NCBI GenBank assembly: GCA_033439765.1
Contig: JAULSN010000009.1
Location: 434,001 to 498,000 of the forward strand
DNA: 64,000 nt
Reading direction: 5' to 3'
Origin: Lasiosphaeria ovina
Taxonomy: Eukaryota > Ascomycota > Sordariomycetes > Sordariales > Lasiosphaeriaceae
In this document: positions 43,201 to 53,713 of the stretch, piece by piece
How the letters are laid out: each line of letters starts with the position of its first letter
Position numbering within the stretch: position 1 is the first letter of the stretch
Notes under the pieces: model-generated
Told to the model about the DNA's origin: nothing
The model's input: only the letters and a program-made list of their open reading frames with translations
The model's database searches: none
Made by a program: the position numbers and the translations under genes

Positions 43201-46200
43201 TAGGCCCTATATCTCGTCCGGAAGGTTATAAGGTCCTCGTCCTCTAGGCGTATCCGGATCTTATAGAAGGCTTGCCTAATATCGATCTTAGTAAAGATTT
43301 TGGCTTTCCCGATACGAGCTATAGTCTCGTTAATAAGTGGTAGGGGATATCGATCCTTTCTCGTTATCGCGTTAAGTCTCTGGTAGTCTATATAGAAGCG
43401 TATTCCGCCTCCTAGCTTTAGAGCGAGTAGTATTAGCGCTACCTAGGCTACTAAACTACTAGTAATAAATCCCTTTATTAGGTTCTTTATAATATATTAT
43501 TTAGCGATCTCTAATTCCTCTAGGGATATCTTATAGAGTAGACTATACCCTAAGTCTTTAGGGGCTTTGCCTTTAGAGAGGGTGATCTAATAGTCGTACG
43601 TCCCCCGGTACTCGGCCAACTTGTCGGAGGTAGCTTTACTAAATACGTCGAGGTAGTTATAGTAGACCGGTAGGACGAGTTTTAGGGCTTGCTCCCTAAG
43701 GTTCTATTTATCTTAAGCTAAGGGATCTGGTGGTCCCGGATCGCCGAGGGGTATCCGCTTAACCTCGATAATTTACTGAATCTCCTAGAGGCTAGTATAT
43801 ATAGTAGGGGTCTTTTTTATATAGATCGTAAAGGTTGCCTCGTTTACTACGGCGATATCGGGAGGGCGCTCTTTATACTAGCTAATATAATCTCGCTATA
43901 TCCTATACCTCCCGAACTTATCTTCTAGAGGGTAGTCTAGTTTTCGGTCCCTAGCTAGGTTCCTTCTTAAGGTAGCTAGGTCGGGGGCCTCTTAGTTCTT
44001 TAGTAGTAATTCCTACTAGAGGTCCCGTTCTATTACCTCTAGACCTTCGTCCTATAAGACCTTCTTTCTCTTCTTACTTAACGTCTAAAGGATAGTTACC
44101 GGTCCTTAGGGCGATCTAGGTCTCGGGGTTATTAAAGGGAGTATTTCTCGTTCTACTTTCTAGTTCTCGAGTTCTTGGAGCCTCTTCTTAATTACTTCTC
44201 TATCCCTTTATTTCTTAATCTCCTTTTCTAGTAGTATATTCCGGCGGTCTATATTAGCTTAATAAGATAGGTCGGGTAGAGAGTCGGTTATATGGTCTAT
44301 CGATATAGTAGTCTATATAGGGGGGTCTAAGGGGAGGTCTTCGGGGAACTCGAGGACTTTAGTCTTAGATCTAGTCTTAATATTATATTTTTCTAGAAAC
44401 TTATCTCCGATAATAAGGTCGTAGTTATTACCGGTAATAATTATCGCCTCGTATCGGAAAGTCCGGCCTTAGATTTTAATATCTCCGTAGAGGATACTAT
44501 TAATCTTCTACTTTCTACTCCCGTCGTACCCTCCTATCTAGGCGGGGTTAGCGGCGTACTTAACTCGGTCGAGGTAGAGAAATTTCCTTAATCGTTTAGT
44601 AAAGGGGATACCGATAAAGATATACCCGGTTACTCCCGTATCTATAAGTATATTAATAATAAATAAAGATATTCTATTATTTACTATAGTATAATCTACG
44701 AGGAACTTAGGTCTCCCTAATAAGGGTTTCTAATTAATAAATTTACTTAAATCGTAATATATTAAGGATACCTTCCCTAGGAGGGAGTTTATATTCCCTA
44801 GGGTCTTTAGTTTTCCGAATCGCTAGAAGTATCGGAGCTAGTAGAACCGGAATCTATATCGGCCGGCTTCTCCTTCTTATTCTTACTCTTACTAACAGAG
44901 GCTACCGAAGGCTTCTTTTTATCCTAAGCTACCTTATTTACGGCGGTTTTCTCGGGGTACTCTAACTTAGTATATCCGAGGTTATAGTAATAGAAGTAAC
45001 GACCCTCCTTAATAAATTAGGCGATTTCTTCCTTACTAAGTCGGCTTCTTAACGGTCCGGATCCTTTGGCCGTAAGCTACGTAGTAGGGGTACGCCTTAC
45101 GTTACCGTTACTATTCTTAGCTCCGGAAGGGGTATCCTTCCGACGCTCCTATCCTTACTTAAGACTTAGGGATATGGCTAAGGCTAAGCGAGTATACTTC
45201 TCGAAATTAATACTAGGGTCTTCGTAAGAGACTACGAGGTTAGTTTAGAGTATAGTAGTTAACTTATGCTTAAACTCGCGCTTCTACTCGGACTTGGGTT
45301 TCCGGTACTACTTAGCTAGGCGAACGAACTCGTTCTTAAACTTAGGAAAGTTATCTCTAGGTCGAAAGACTAGTTTCTCGTACTTAGATAGGGCTTCGTC
45401 TTCCTCAAATTAGTCGTAGTACTCATTCTATAAGTAACTTAGTAATTCCTCTAAAGTAGTAATCTAATTAGGGGTACCCGTTCTTATATAAGGAAGGAGG
45501 TTTAGGGCTACGTCTCTACCTAGTCGTCCCTAGATATAAAAGACTTTAGTCCTATCGGTAACGAAGTAGTCTTTATTTCCCTCTAACTTATTCTCTATTA
45601 GTTAGTACTATATATTAAAGGTCACCTAATCCTTGGACTTATCTACCGAGAAGACCGGGGGGTCGGTTATTTTGGTACTACGATCCATCTTGGATCTGGC
45701 TAAGACCTCCGTTACGTTAGTAAGGGGGGTAACTCTACGGCTAGTAGATCTCTATCTTAGGGGAGTAGGAGGACCTTCCGTAGTACGTAGGTTCGGGAAT
45801 ATATTAATAAGATAGGTCGCGATTACGGCGTTAAGGCTCGTAATTTGCTTACTTAGTTTCTTCTTATCTCCTTAGAGACTTACTACTTACTCCTAGATAT
45901 CTTCTTTCTTATTTATAGTACTAAAGAGTTTATCCTTAAGACGCTTAGCCTAATCGTTAATTAAGGCTAAAAAAAGAGTTATCTTATCGTATATTTATAC
46001 GATAGTATAGTCGAGGTCGATAGCGACCGAATAGAGGTCTATTACCTACTACTTATAGGCGATTATTATATTATAGCGTAACTTGAACTCGATAAATATA
46101 CTCTCTAGGTACTTATAGACTAGCTTAGTAAAGTTATTATAGTCTATCTAGCCTTCGAAAGGGATCTGACCCTCGTTAGCTTCTATAAGAACCTGGAAGG

Positions 46201-46968
46201 GAATAACTAGGGCCGTTTTTCCGCTCTAGGGGTTAACGTCTACCAAGGTCTATAGTCGGGCTACCAGGTCTTTAACTAGGTCTTCTATCGTATTAGTAAA
46301 ACGAATATCGGGAAGAAGACCCTTTATTCCTTAGATCTATTCCGATAGGTTCTCTAGTTCAGGTATTCCTGAACGACTACCCTAGGGACTTCCTTGGGTA
46401 GTTGCTATAGCGCAATCGATACTAATACCGACTACCGTCGATCTTCGACATAGCGAGGTATTAGGTCGACGCTTATCGCTATTAATAAAGCTCTCTACGG
46501 CTTCTAGGTCAAACCTAACCTCCTACTGAGCACGCTCGCGCTCAGGCTTCGATATCGAAGTGCTCTGGGGCATGATGTCGGTAGTACGTGGCGATCGCGC
46601 CGCGTATTAGTTCTGGGGGGTTCTGGGTTCCTGACGATTCTTCTCGCGTGGTCGTACGCGATCGTCAATTAAGGGTGGGATATTATTTGGGCCTTCCTAG
46701 GTAAAGGAAAAGAGCTTAGTTAAATATGAAGGCAGGCATATACAAGAGGCGAGGCTGTAAGTAAATAGTAACTAGATTCGTAGATAACTAAGCTAAAGAA
46801 AGGAAAAGGAAAAGAAGAAGCCTGCGTGCCCTGCAGGCTGGCAGTTTTGTGGTGGTGTGCGGGGTCGTGGCCCTAGTCCCGATTGGGAGGAGTGGGGCCT
46901 TCACATCAGGGCTTGCAGCTAGGGCATGGTTGCGGCACCACGGACCTCAGTTCGGCCGTGCCGTGACA
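40221..46968 (-). mobile_element. Ty3/gypsy chromovirus with 244-bp LTRs, heavily mutated
   Basis: LTRs lie at 40221-40464 and 46725-46968 (244 bases each). They run TGTGAAGGCAGGCA...CCGTGACA on the plus strand and differ by point changes. The element is oriented minus, so its 5' LTR is at the right. Inside, the dinucleotide CA is almost absent on the plus strand (one in 41041-41400) and TA and TAG are abundant, with hardly any open frame over 60 codons in 6 kb. Domain order on the minus strand is gag, zinc knuckle, protease region, reverse transcriptase, RNase H, integrase, chromodomain. It inserted into a TATGCC-type array whose halves lie on both sides. Confidence 0.93.
40660..46573 (-). 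pseudogene. Chromovirus gag-pol, RIP-degraded
   Basis: Minus-strand reading, approximate positions. Start is MPQSTSISKPERERAQ at 46573, then TAG. At 44957-45000 is a CCHC zinc knuckle whose four ligands all read Tyr (spacing Y-x2-Y-x4-Y-x4-Y). At 43330-43400 is reverse transcriptase GGIRFYIDYQRLNAITRKDR followed by YPLPLINE; at about 43060-43110 FYNAYIDNILIFSKNPEEYE has the YxDD box mutated to YIDN. At 42480-42660 is RNase H (ETDALGGIYVGVLSQL, TAG, TDDKE, TAG, YPTIFYLET). At 41340-41900 is integrase (AGYPGRNKTRR, with Tyr for the zinc His; LPDEIINDRGP; TTGQIEIINQYL). At 40670-40830 is a chromodomain (YRGWDLNPI, TAG, YPARNFKNAP). Stops are overwhelmingly TAG at Gln positions. Not functional. 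Confidence 0.92.
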
Positions 46969-47358
46969 ATGCCTGCCTTCATATTATGCCTATGCTTATT
47001 GCTATACCTATGCCTATGCCTGTGCCTATGCCTATTATGCCTATGCCTATGCCTATGCCAATTATGCCTGTTCTAGTGCCTGTGCTTATTCTAGTGCTTA
47101 TACCTATTATGCCTATTCTAATAGCCCTACGTATGGCCGTTCTAGTGCCTATACTTATTATGCCTATGTCTAATATTGTTATTCTAGTGCCTATACCTAT
47201 TATACCTATTCTAGTAGCCTTATATATACCCGTACTAATGCCCGTTACCGTACTTATAATTTAGGGAGAGACGGTATAGCGGGTAATGATATCGGAGATA
47301 ATAAAAGGTAAATATTAATAACGGGGACGGTATATAGCGGGGACGGTGGTGTCCGAGA
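46969..47358 (+). repeat. TATGCC-type array and start of the AAGGTAAATA minisatellite
   Basis: 46969-47265 continues the TATGCCTATGCC / TTCTAGTGCCTAT array interrupted by the retroelement. From about 47270 the units change to the GATAATAAAAGGTAAATATT...GGGGACGGTATATAGCGGGG minisatellite that resumes at 49531. Open frames rich in Met/Pro/Ile here are repeat artefacts. Confidence 0.75.
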
Positions 47359-47360
47359 TA

Positions 47361-49530
47361 AGTTAGGTGGGGGGGTAATGGAACGGCACTTGTTGGAATG
47401 ACAAGGTCATTCATAATAGTCACTATAGTAACCGTTACGAAAGGTAGGGGTGGTAATATGGTTATATTCTACTCTATTCTATTCACTCTAGGGTTACAGG
47501 GTGCTTGGTGGTTTTGGGGGAGTAGGCTATCCATAGGGTGGATGGTCCGTGCATACTAAGGTCACGTGCTAGGGCAGGTGACCCGTGTGTCCGGGCCAGG
47601 CCCACTATTCTTCCTGACTGACCAATCAGGGCTATGCGGCCCGCCGAGCCGCCTCAGCCTCCGTAACTCTGATTGATCGGTTATTCCTACAGCACTAATC
47701 TAGAACATTCTGTATAAGCCGGGGCCACAATCAACACCCCAAACAAAAGACGGCAAATCCTTCCATTCTATAAAACTTCAATATAATCTTCGATATCCCC
47801 TGAATCTTCTGCTTCTTCCGTATCTTCCGACTCCTCTATAGGACGTCCCACAGCTCTCTAAGCCTTACGAATAGTCTGGATATTCGCAAAGGTCGTATTT
47901 GGATCTTCCTCGACCTTCTTCCTCTTCCGGGCCCTCATCTCTTCAAGATAGTGCTCTAGACTCTCGATCTTTCGTTTACTAATAGCCAGTTCAAAGGCCT
48001 GTTCATCCAAAGCCTTGCCAACCTTCCTGAGGAAGAGCCTGTCCCTTGGTATTGCCTTGATGATACGTATAAACTCCCTCGCCTGCGCCACGTAATCGTA
48101 CGCCTTTCTAGGAGTCCTCTATTGTACCTGATTATCTCTATAATCCTCCAGAATTGGTGTACAGAGCGTGCGGACCTCTAGAGTAGCTTATATAGCTCCA
48201 GGAGCATATGGGGCGTTGGAATTTTTGAGGAGGAGTAGACTTATTAGGGGCTTCCTTATATTTAAGGGCTAGAGGCCAGATGCCAGCTATCCAGACCTGG
48301 CATTACTCTAAGTAACTATTTCTATACGTGAAATCTGGTAATACTCCAGAAAGGTACGTTTTCCAGTAATAGATAAGTCGTTAAAGGCATTAGCGAGAAG
48401 ATCTTCGAGCCGTTTACGATAAGCGCGCTTTAGAGGGCTAAATATAGCTAAATCCAGAGGCTGGAGGACGTAGGAGGTATAGGGAGGTAGATAAATAATA
48501 TAGATATTATTTATAAATACCTCCTATATATAATCGACGGTTATATAGCTACCGTAGCCGTTAATAATAAGGAGTCGTTTCTTAGAGGGGTCGGCCGGTT
48601 TCGTTAAGGGTATAAATATATATTTTAGCTATTTAAGGCTTATCTCGTCGGTAATCTACCCATTTTTAGTTATTATAAAGTACTAGTCCTTAAATAGCTT
48701 TATATCTAAAGGAAATTACTATTATTATATACTTTTCCCCTTAAAAATAACTAGGGGGGGGGAGGTAACGGCCGGTCGCCGAGATATACTCTATAAAAGT
48801 AGTCTATATACGGGTTCTAGGCTATTTCTTCTAAAGTACCTTAAAGGTACGGCTTCTAATAATAAGGCCATTAATCCCCCTACCTTCTATAATACTAGAC
48901 TCGTCCTTATTCTAGCGATTCTCCGGCTTGATCGCTTTAATAGCTAGTATCTGGAAGTAGTTAAACCAAGGCCGAATTATTAACTCCGTAGCGTTATTGA
49001 TACGAGTAGAATCGACCCTCTTGGCTCTCTAGGTCTTCAAAACTAGATTACGGTTAATAAAGGCGCGGTACCACCCCCTTCCAAGTCGTCGAGGATCCCC
49101 CCTTTCAGCCAGGATGCGGCGTATAAGCTCCCTGATCTATATATATAGGGGGGACCCTTAAGGCTTATTAAAGAAGAACCCAGTTGGCCAAATGTTCCTC
49201 CTGGGCCTATATAAGCCTTTATTCGTCTTAATGAGCAACCTTTCGAGGTAGTGAGCTATAGAGACGGTTATAAAGGGTGGAAGGTGGAATATTCCACTTA
49301 CGCGCGACCTTGCGTAGTCGACGCGTTCTGACGGCTTCTTCGTAAGCCTTACGGAGGTCTTCTTCGGTATATTGAATCTCTATTGAAAAAGGAAAGGAAT
49401 GATGAAAAGATAAAGAAAATTGGAAAAGAATTGGTTGAGTTATGAGCTTTTAATATTGAGGGTTGGTTATGGCCCCTGCTTTTACAGAATGTTCTAGAGC
49501 AGTGCCGTTCCATTACCCCCCCACCTAACT
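47361..49530 (-). mobile_element. pogo/Fot-type DNA transposon, 2.17 kb, perfect terminal repeats and TA target
   Basis: The left terminus AGTTAGGTGGGGGGGTAATG, continuing GAACGGCACT (47361-47390), is the exact reverse complement of 49501-49530. TA flanks both sides (47359-47360, 49531-49532). Removing the element and one TA rejoins GTCCGAGATAATAGAAGGTA, exactly the unit of the surrounding minisatellite, so the insertion site is reconstructed precisely. The interior encodes a degraded minus-strand transposase. Confidence 0.93.
47768..49390 (-). pseudogene. pogo/Fot transposase, heavily degraded
   Basis: Minus-strand reading begins near IQYTEEDLRKAYEEAVRTRR and LRKVARKWNIPP (helix-turn-helix). 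It contains the DDE_1 region (LLIINGYGSYITVDYI, where active relatives have D for N and H for Y; IYLPPYTSYVLQPLDLAIFS) and ends with RLFLRKVGKALDEQAFELAI and a Lys/Glu-rich coiled coil (the longest clean frame, 47858-48091). The stop is TAG at 47768-47770. The catalytic Asp-to-Asn and His-to-Tyr changes and many TAG codons fit C-to-T mutation on both strands. It is the same superfamily as 10696-12222 but a different element with unrelated terminal repeats. Confidence 0.85.
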
Positions 49531-50335
49531 TAATAGAAGGTAAATGGCTATAAGGCGGACGGTAGTGTCTAAGATAATAGAAGGTAAATAACTATAAGGC
49601 GGACGGTAGTATTTAAGACGGGGACGGTAGTATCTGAGATAATAGAAGGTAAATAACTATAAGGCGGACGGTAGTGTCCAGGACGGGGATGGTGGTATTA
49701 TAATAAAAGGTAAATAACTATAAGGCGGAAGGTGGTATCTAAGACGGGGACGGTAGTATCCGAGATAATAGAAGGTAAATAACTATAAGGCGGACGGTAG
49801 TATCCAAGACGGGGATGGTGGTATTATAATAGAAGGTAAATAACTATAAGGCGGAAGGTAGTATTTAAGGTAGGGACGGTAGTATTATAATAGAAGGTAA
49901 ATAACTATAAGGCGGAAGGTAGTATCTAAGGCGGGGACGGTAGTATCCGAGATAATAGAAGGTAAATATCTATAATAGGGACGGTATATAGCGGGGACGG
50001 TATAGCGGGGATAGTAATATCCGAGATAATAGAAGGTAAATGTCTATAACGGGGATAGTAATATTATAATAAAAGGTAAATATCTATAACGGGGACGGTG
50101 GTGTCCTAGATAATAGAAGGTAAATATCTATAACGGGTGGTATTTAAGATAATAGAAGGTAAATATCTATAACGGGTAGTATCTAAGATAATAGAAGGTA
50201 AATAGCTATAACGGGGATAGTAGTATCCTAGATAATAAAAGGTAAATAACTATAACGGAGACGGTAGTATCCTAGATAATAGAAGGTAAGGGACGATACG
50301 GAGGAGGAATAATAAAAGGTAAATATCTATAACGA
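49531..50335 (+). repeat. Minisatellite, units of about 30-45 bp (AGAAGGTAAATAACTATAAGG core)
   Basis: At least fifteen imperfect units of the form AGAAGGTAAATAACTATAAG-GCGGACGGTAGTATC-AAGATAAT follow the transposon, and two to three lie before it (47270-47358). Variation is largely A/G and C/T, and CA is nearly absent, so RIP-type mutation appears to have acted on the array too. No coding potential. Confidence 0.9.
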
Positions 50336-50369
50336 GGAATATAACGGCCCTTTATACTATTAGGCCTTA

Positions 50370-50460
50370 TATTAGCGTATTCGGTTTAGCGTATTCGGTT
50401 TGGCGTATTCGGTTTAACGTATTCGTTTAGCGTATTCGAGTTAGTATATTAGTATATTCG
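50370..50460 (+). repeat. Short tandem repeat, GTATTCGGTTTAGC units
   Basis: About five copies of a 13-14 base unit (GCGTATTCGGTTTA) follow each other with single-base variation. Confidence 0.85.
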
Positions 50461-51471
50461 TATTACGCCGAGCTAAAAGGCAGGTCTTAGTTCCGGCCTA
50501 CCTATACCTAAGTCTCCTTAGTTAATTAAATTACGGTTAAGATATTAGCGTTACTAACCCTACTATCTCCGTACTTATGAACCGTCCATTAGCCCGATCG
50601 CGGTAAAAGGTTATAGACCGCTAATAGGCTACTATTATAAGCGCCAAAGAGTACTTCTCAGGAAAAAGCGGTATACGGCTAGGCCGTAGGTAGGCTAGTA
50701 TATACGCTACCTACGCGTAAAAATGCGGTTTCTCGCGGTTTCTTCCGATATAGGCTGGCTCTGGCTCTGCTGCTGGTTACTACGGGGTAGTCGAGTCCTT
50801 AGTAGCTTTCCGTTTCCGAAGCAGATGGGCGCTCTGGAGAGCGAGAGTGAGAGCGAGAGCGTTGGAAGACTATGTATATGAATTGGATATTAGGGAACGC
50901 CGTGAAAGTAGTATCGATCGAGTCGTATATGGTAATGGTGATGGCTGCGGTGCATCTGTGGTGGTGGTGGTGGTGGCAGGGGGAGCATGACCCACAAGAC
51001 GGAATCTTGCCCCGCCTGCGTGTCTGTATGTGTGGCTCTCTGGCCGGCACCTGCACTCTATAACGGACGGGCACGCATTTCGAGCGTAGCGAGCAGCTCG
51101 CCGCAGGCGCCCCCGGAGGGCCGCCGGAGGCAATAATGGAAGAAGGAAAGAGAAACAACCCAGCGGATATAAAGATAGGACAAAGGGCAAGGCAGGACCC
51201 GTGGGGGGGCTTGGCTTTTCTCTCCTCTCTCATACTAGGTAGGGAAATATGTGTACGAGGCAATTGCAAAGTAGTAATTCTCTCTATCTTCCCATTCTCT
51301 CTGCCTGCCTGTCCGTGTATGCATACCGCGCCCCTTCCGCCAGCCATCGGTAATAAAATGAACGAATCAACGAATATATACGGTGCTATTCTGTCTATAC
51401 GTCTCTCTCTCTATCTATTGGCCGTTGTAACCGCTACTATAACGGTAGTAGGGAGGTAGCTATAACGCTCC
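50461..51471. other. No supported gene
   Basis: Frames such as 50799-51347 (minus) look like low-complexity artefacts; a (GGT)n tract lies at 50958-50978. The first 250 bases are still TA-rich, and normal composition resumes by about 50800. Confidence 0.4.
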
Positions 51472-51742
51472 CGCATCTGTTGTGGGTGGTGGTACCCATC
51501 TGTTGTGGCTGGTGGTGACGTATCTGTTGTGGGTGGTGGGGAGGTAGCTGTAACGCTCCCGCATCTGTTGTGGTGTGGTGGTGATGCATCTGTTATGACC
51601 GGTGGTGATGCATCTGTTGTGACTGGTGTTGACGCATCTGTTGTGACTGGTGTTGACGCATCTGTTGTGGGTGGCGGGGAGGTAGCTGCAACATCTGTTG
51701 TGGTGTGGTGGTGGCGCATCTGTTGTGGCTGGTGGTGACCCA
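51472..51742 (+). repeat. Minisatellite, GCATCTGTTGTGGCTGGTGG units
   Basis: Around ten imperfect units of about 24 bases, each with a CATCTGTTGTG core, occur in tandem. A longer unit containing GGGGAGGTAGCTGTAACGCT occurs two to three times within the array. Confidence 0.9.
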
Positions 51743-52136
51743 ACGAAGCGGCTTCGAACTCGACTCGACTGGCCGTTGTTGTTCCGTTACTACTTGGTCT
51801 TGTCGTGGTTGTGGTAGTTGACCGACGGGTTCCAGCTGCGTGCGAAAAGGAGGTTCGCAAGCAAGACAGCAGACAGGAAGCAGCAAGAGATCGGCTTTCA
51901 GTGTTTCAGCCCCCAGTCGCAGATCATGAGCATAGTAAGGAGCTTCTTTACCCACTGTTCTGCAGTGTAGTCTGTTCGGCCAGGCATTAGGATCGACTTT
52001 TTTTTTTTTTAGGGTGAAAGTGCGAACACCCACAGCAAAAGAGGCCCAAAAGAAACGCAGGGCTACTTAGGCCCTAGGTTCGAGCCAAGTCATCCATCGG
52101 CAAGAGAGTTCGCATCTCTTTCAATTCCCCGCTACA

Positions 52137-52208
52137 TCCGATATGGTGTAACGGTCAACATTTCGCGTTTTCACCGCGAGGCTCGGGGTTCGATTCCCCG
52201 TGTCGGAG
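52137..52208 (+). tRNA. tRNA-Glu (UUC)
   Basis: A 72-base cloverleaf: acceptor TCCGATA / TGTCGGA with discriminator G, D arm with AACGGTCAA, anticodon arm TCGCG-TTTTCAC-CGCGA (anticodon TTC), and T arm CGGGG-TTCGATT-CCCCG. There is no intron. The internal A and B box promoters are intact (GGTTCGATTCC). It is probably functional. Confidence 0.95.
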
Positions 52209-52212
52209 TTTG

Positions 52213-52218
52213 TTTTTT
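52213..52218 (+). terminator. RNA polymerase III terminator of the tRNA gene
   Basis: TTTTTT begins five bases after the tRNA end, as expected for RNA polymerase III termination. Confidence 0.75.
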
Positions 52219-52429
52219 GCCTATTTGGGAGTTACAAATCCACGCTACCTTGCAGGCAGAACCGCCAAAAGCTTAGCTTACCTACTTGCCTTCAGGCACA
52301 TCCCCTCAGGGGTCCAGTATTTGGCATGTGAAAAGCGCCGAGCCAGGGGCCAAACAAAAAGGGCAATCGCTAGACGCAGAAGATGACGTAGGGGCTTCCG
52401 CGGCGAGTGTCCGATTTTTGGCTCTCTGG

Positions 52430-52625
52430 CATTGGGACCATTTTTGCTGGCACAGGGACTGCACCCTGGCATTGGGACTACACACACCACTTTTGCTGGC
52501 AGCTGGCTGGCACTGGGCCTGCACCCCCTTTTTACTAGCACAGGGGCTGTACACAACCATTTTTGCTGGCAGCTGGCTGGCAGCTGGGACTGTACCCCTT
52601 TTTTGCTGGCATAGGGTGGCATTGG
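52430..52625 (+). repeat. Tandem repeat, TTTTTGCTGGCAGCTGGCTG units
   Basis: Four to five imperfect units of 35-45 bases, each containing TTTTGCTGGCA and a CTGGCA(C/T)TGGG-CTGCACCC block, are arranged in tandem. Open frames across it on both strands are repeat artefacts. Confidence 0.85.
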
Positions 52626-53125
52626 GGCCGTCAAACTAGACATATATTGTCTCGAGGAGTCCGGGCGACAAACCGCGCCATCGTATAACAGGCACAATCT
52701 ACATTGCATCGGCGGATATACAAAGGTCAGGGCAATGCCATCAGTCGCGGCGTCGCGGCGTCGGAGCAAGATGTCTGTCCGCGCAGGCAGGAAGTGCATG
52801 GGAGGAGGAGGCGCAGCCTGACGTCTGGAGCATATAAACCACCTTCCCTCCCTCCCTCTTGACAACCCGTCTTCGTCCTTCGCACTTCGTGCGTCCCTCA
52901 ACGACTTCGTCCTTCACATTTCGCCTTTCTCCACTCCGTAGCCAACGTCGGCTCAAAAATACCGTTCTGTCATGGACTTGCGCCGATACTCGCGGGTAAG
53001 CCGTCCCAGTTGCACCGAGGTCCATTTCTAATCCAGTTACGTAGAGCGGTTTACGATGCAAGATCCCGCCTGGATTTGTAGTCACGGTAACTTGGCGCCA
53101 TAGAGGGAGTTTATCCGACTCCATC

Positions 53126-53713
53126 ATGCAGATCGAGACAGACGATGTAGTGCTGCTCTCATCGGTCCCGTCTCTATGGGACGTAGTCTTCCAGCGTCGC
53201 AATCGGGTACTCAGTGGTAAACTGCAGCAGATAATCCCGATTCTCTGGCGCATTACCGGGCGAGACGAATCTGCGGTCCATGCTATCCTCTGTCACAGCC
53301 GCCGAGGCGACTTTAGTACATGCAAGACATGTAAGAGCACAGATGAGGGCATGTTTAGTCGGTGTGTCGAGTAGATCGGCTTGTCTGGCGACGTTTGCGC
53401 CAACTATATCATTACCGAATATAACGCGTCTTGCCACGGGACTAGATCAGACGAGTTTTTCGAGATAACCGACTCACTGGGCAACGGCGATCAGGATAAA
53501 TACGTCACAGGTCCGGCCTTAGAGAGACTAGTAAACAGTATCAACAGAGGCAACGTCTTCGAGGTATTTGACTTGACGGAAGACGACGATCAGCTCATCA
53601 TAGCGCTAGCACGTAGCATCAAAAGCTGCGAGCATAGCGACAACCAGCCTGAGCAGGCCACAGCTATGAGACTAGGGGATACTTTGGAATCCGATCGACT
53701 TGACGTTTGCTAA
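53126..53713 (+). pseudogene. DUF3716-like cysteine protein with TAG and Cys-to-Tyr lesions
   Basis: From MQIETDDVVLLSSVPSLWDV (53126) the frame runs to CKTCKSTDEGMFSRCVE, a TAG at about 53372, then IGLSGDVCANYIITEYNASC and HGTRSDEF, ending at 53713 in TAA. The C-x2-C ... F-x-RC ... G-x-CAN(C) ... C layout matches the fungal DUF3716-type zinc-binding module. The expected CANC reads CANY. Both the TAG (from CAG) and Cys-to-Tyr (TGC to TAC) are C-to-T changes on one or the other strand in a CA/TG context. The C-terminal half is acidic (VFDLTEDDDQLIIALARSIK). Family assignment is by pattern. Confidence 0.55.

Noticed and set aside
46926..47264. Met/Pro/Ile-rich 112-codon protein
   Set aside because: It starts inside the LTR and continues through a TATGCC array; the composition is entirely that of the repeat.
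51411..52033. Thr/His/Gln-rich proteins on the minus strand
   Set aside because: They are translations of the CATCTGTTGTG minisatellite.
52278..52901. 207-codon minus-strand protein
   Set aside because: It is a translation of the TTTTTGCTGGCA tandem repeat and flanks, with no motif.
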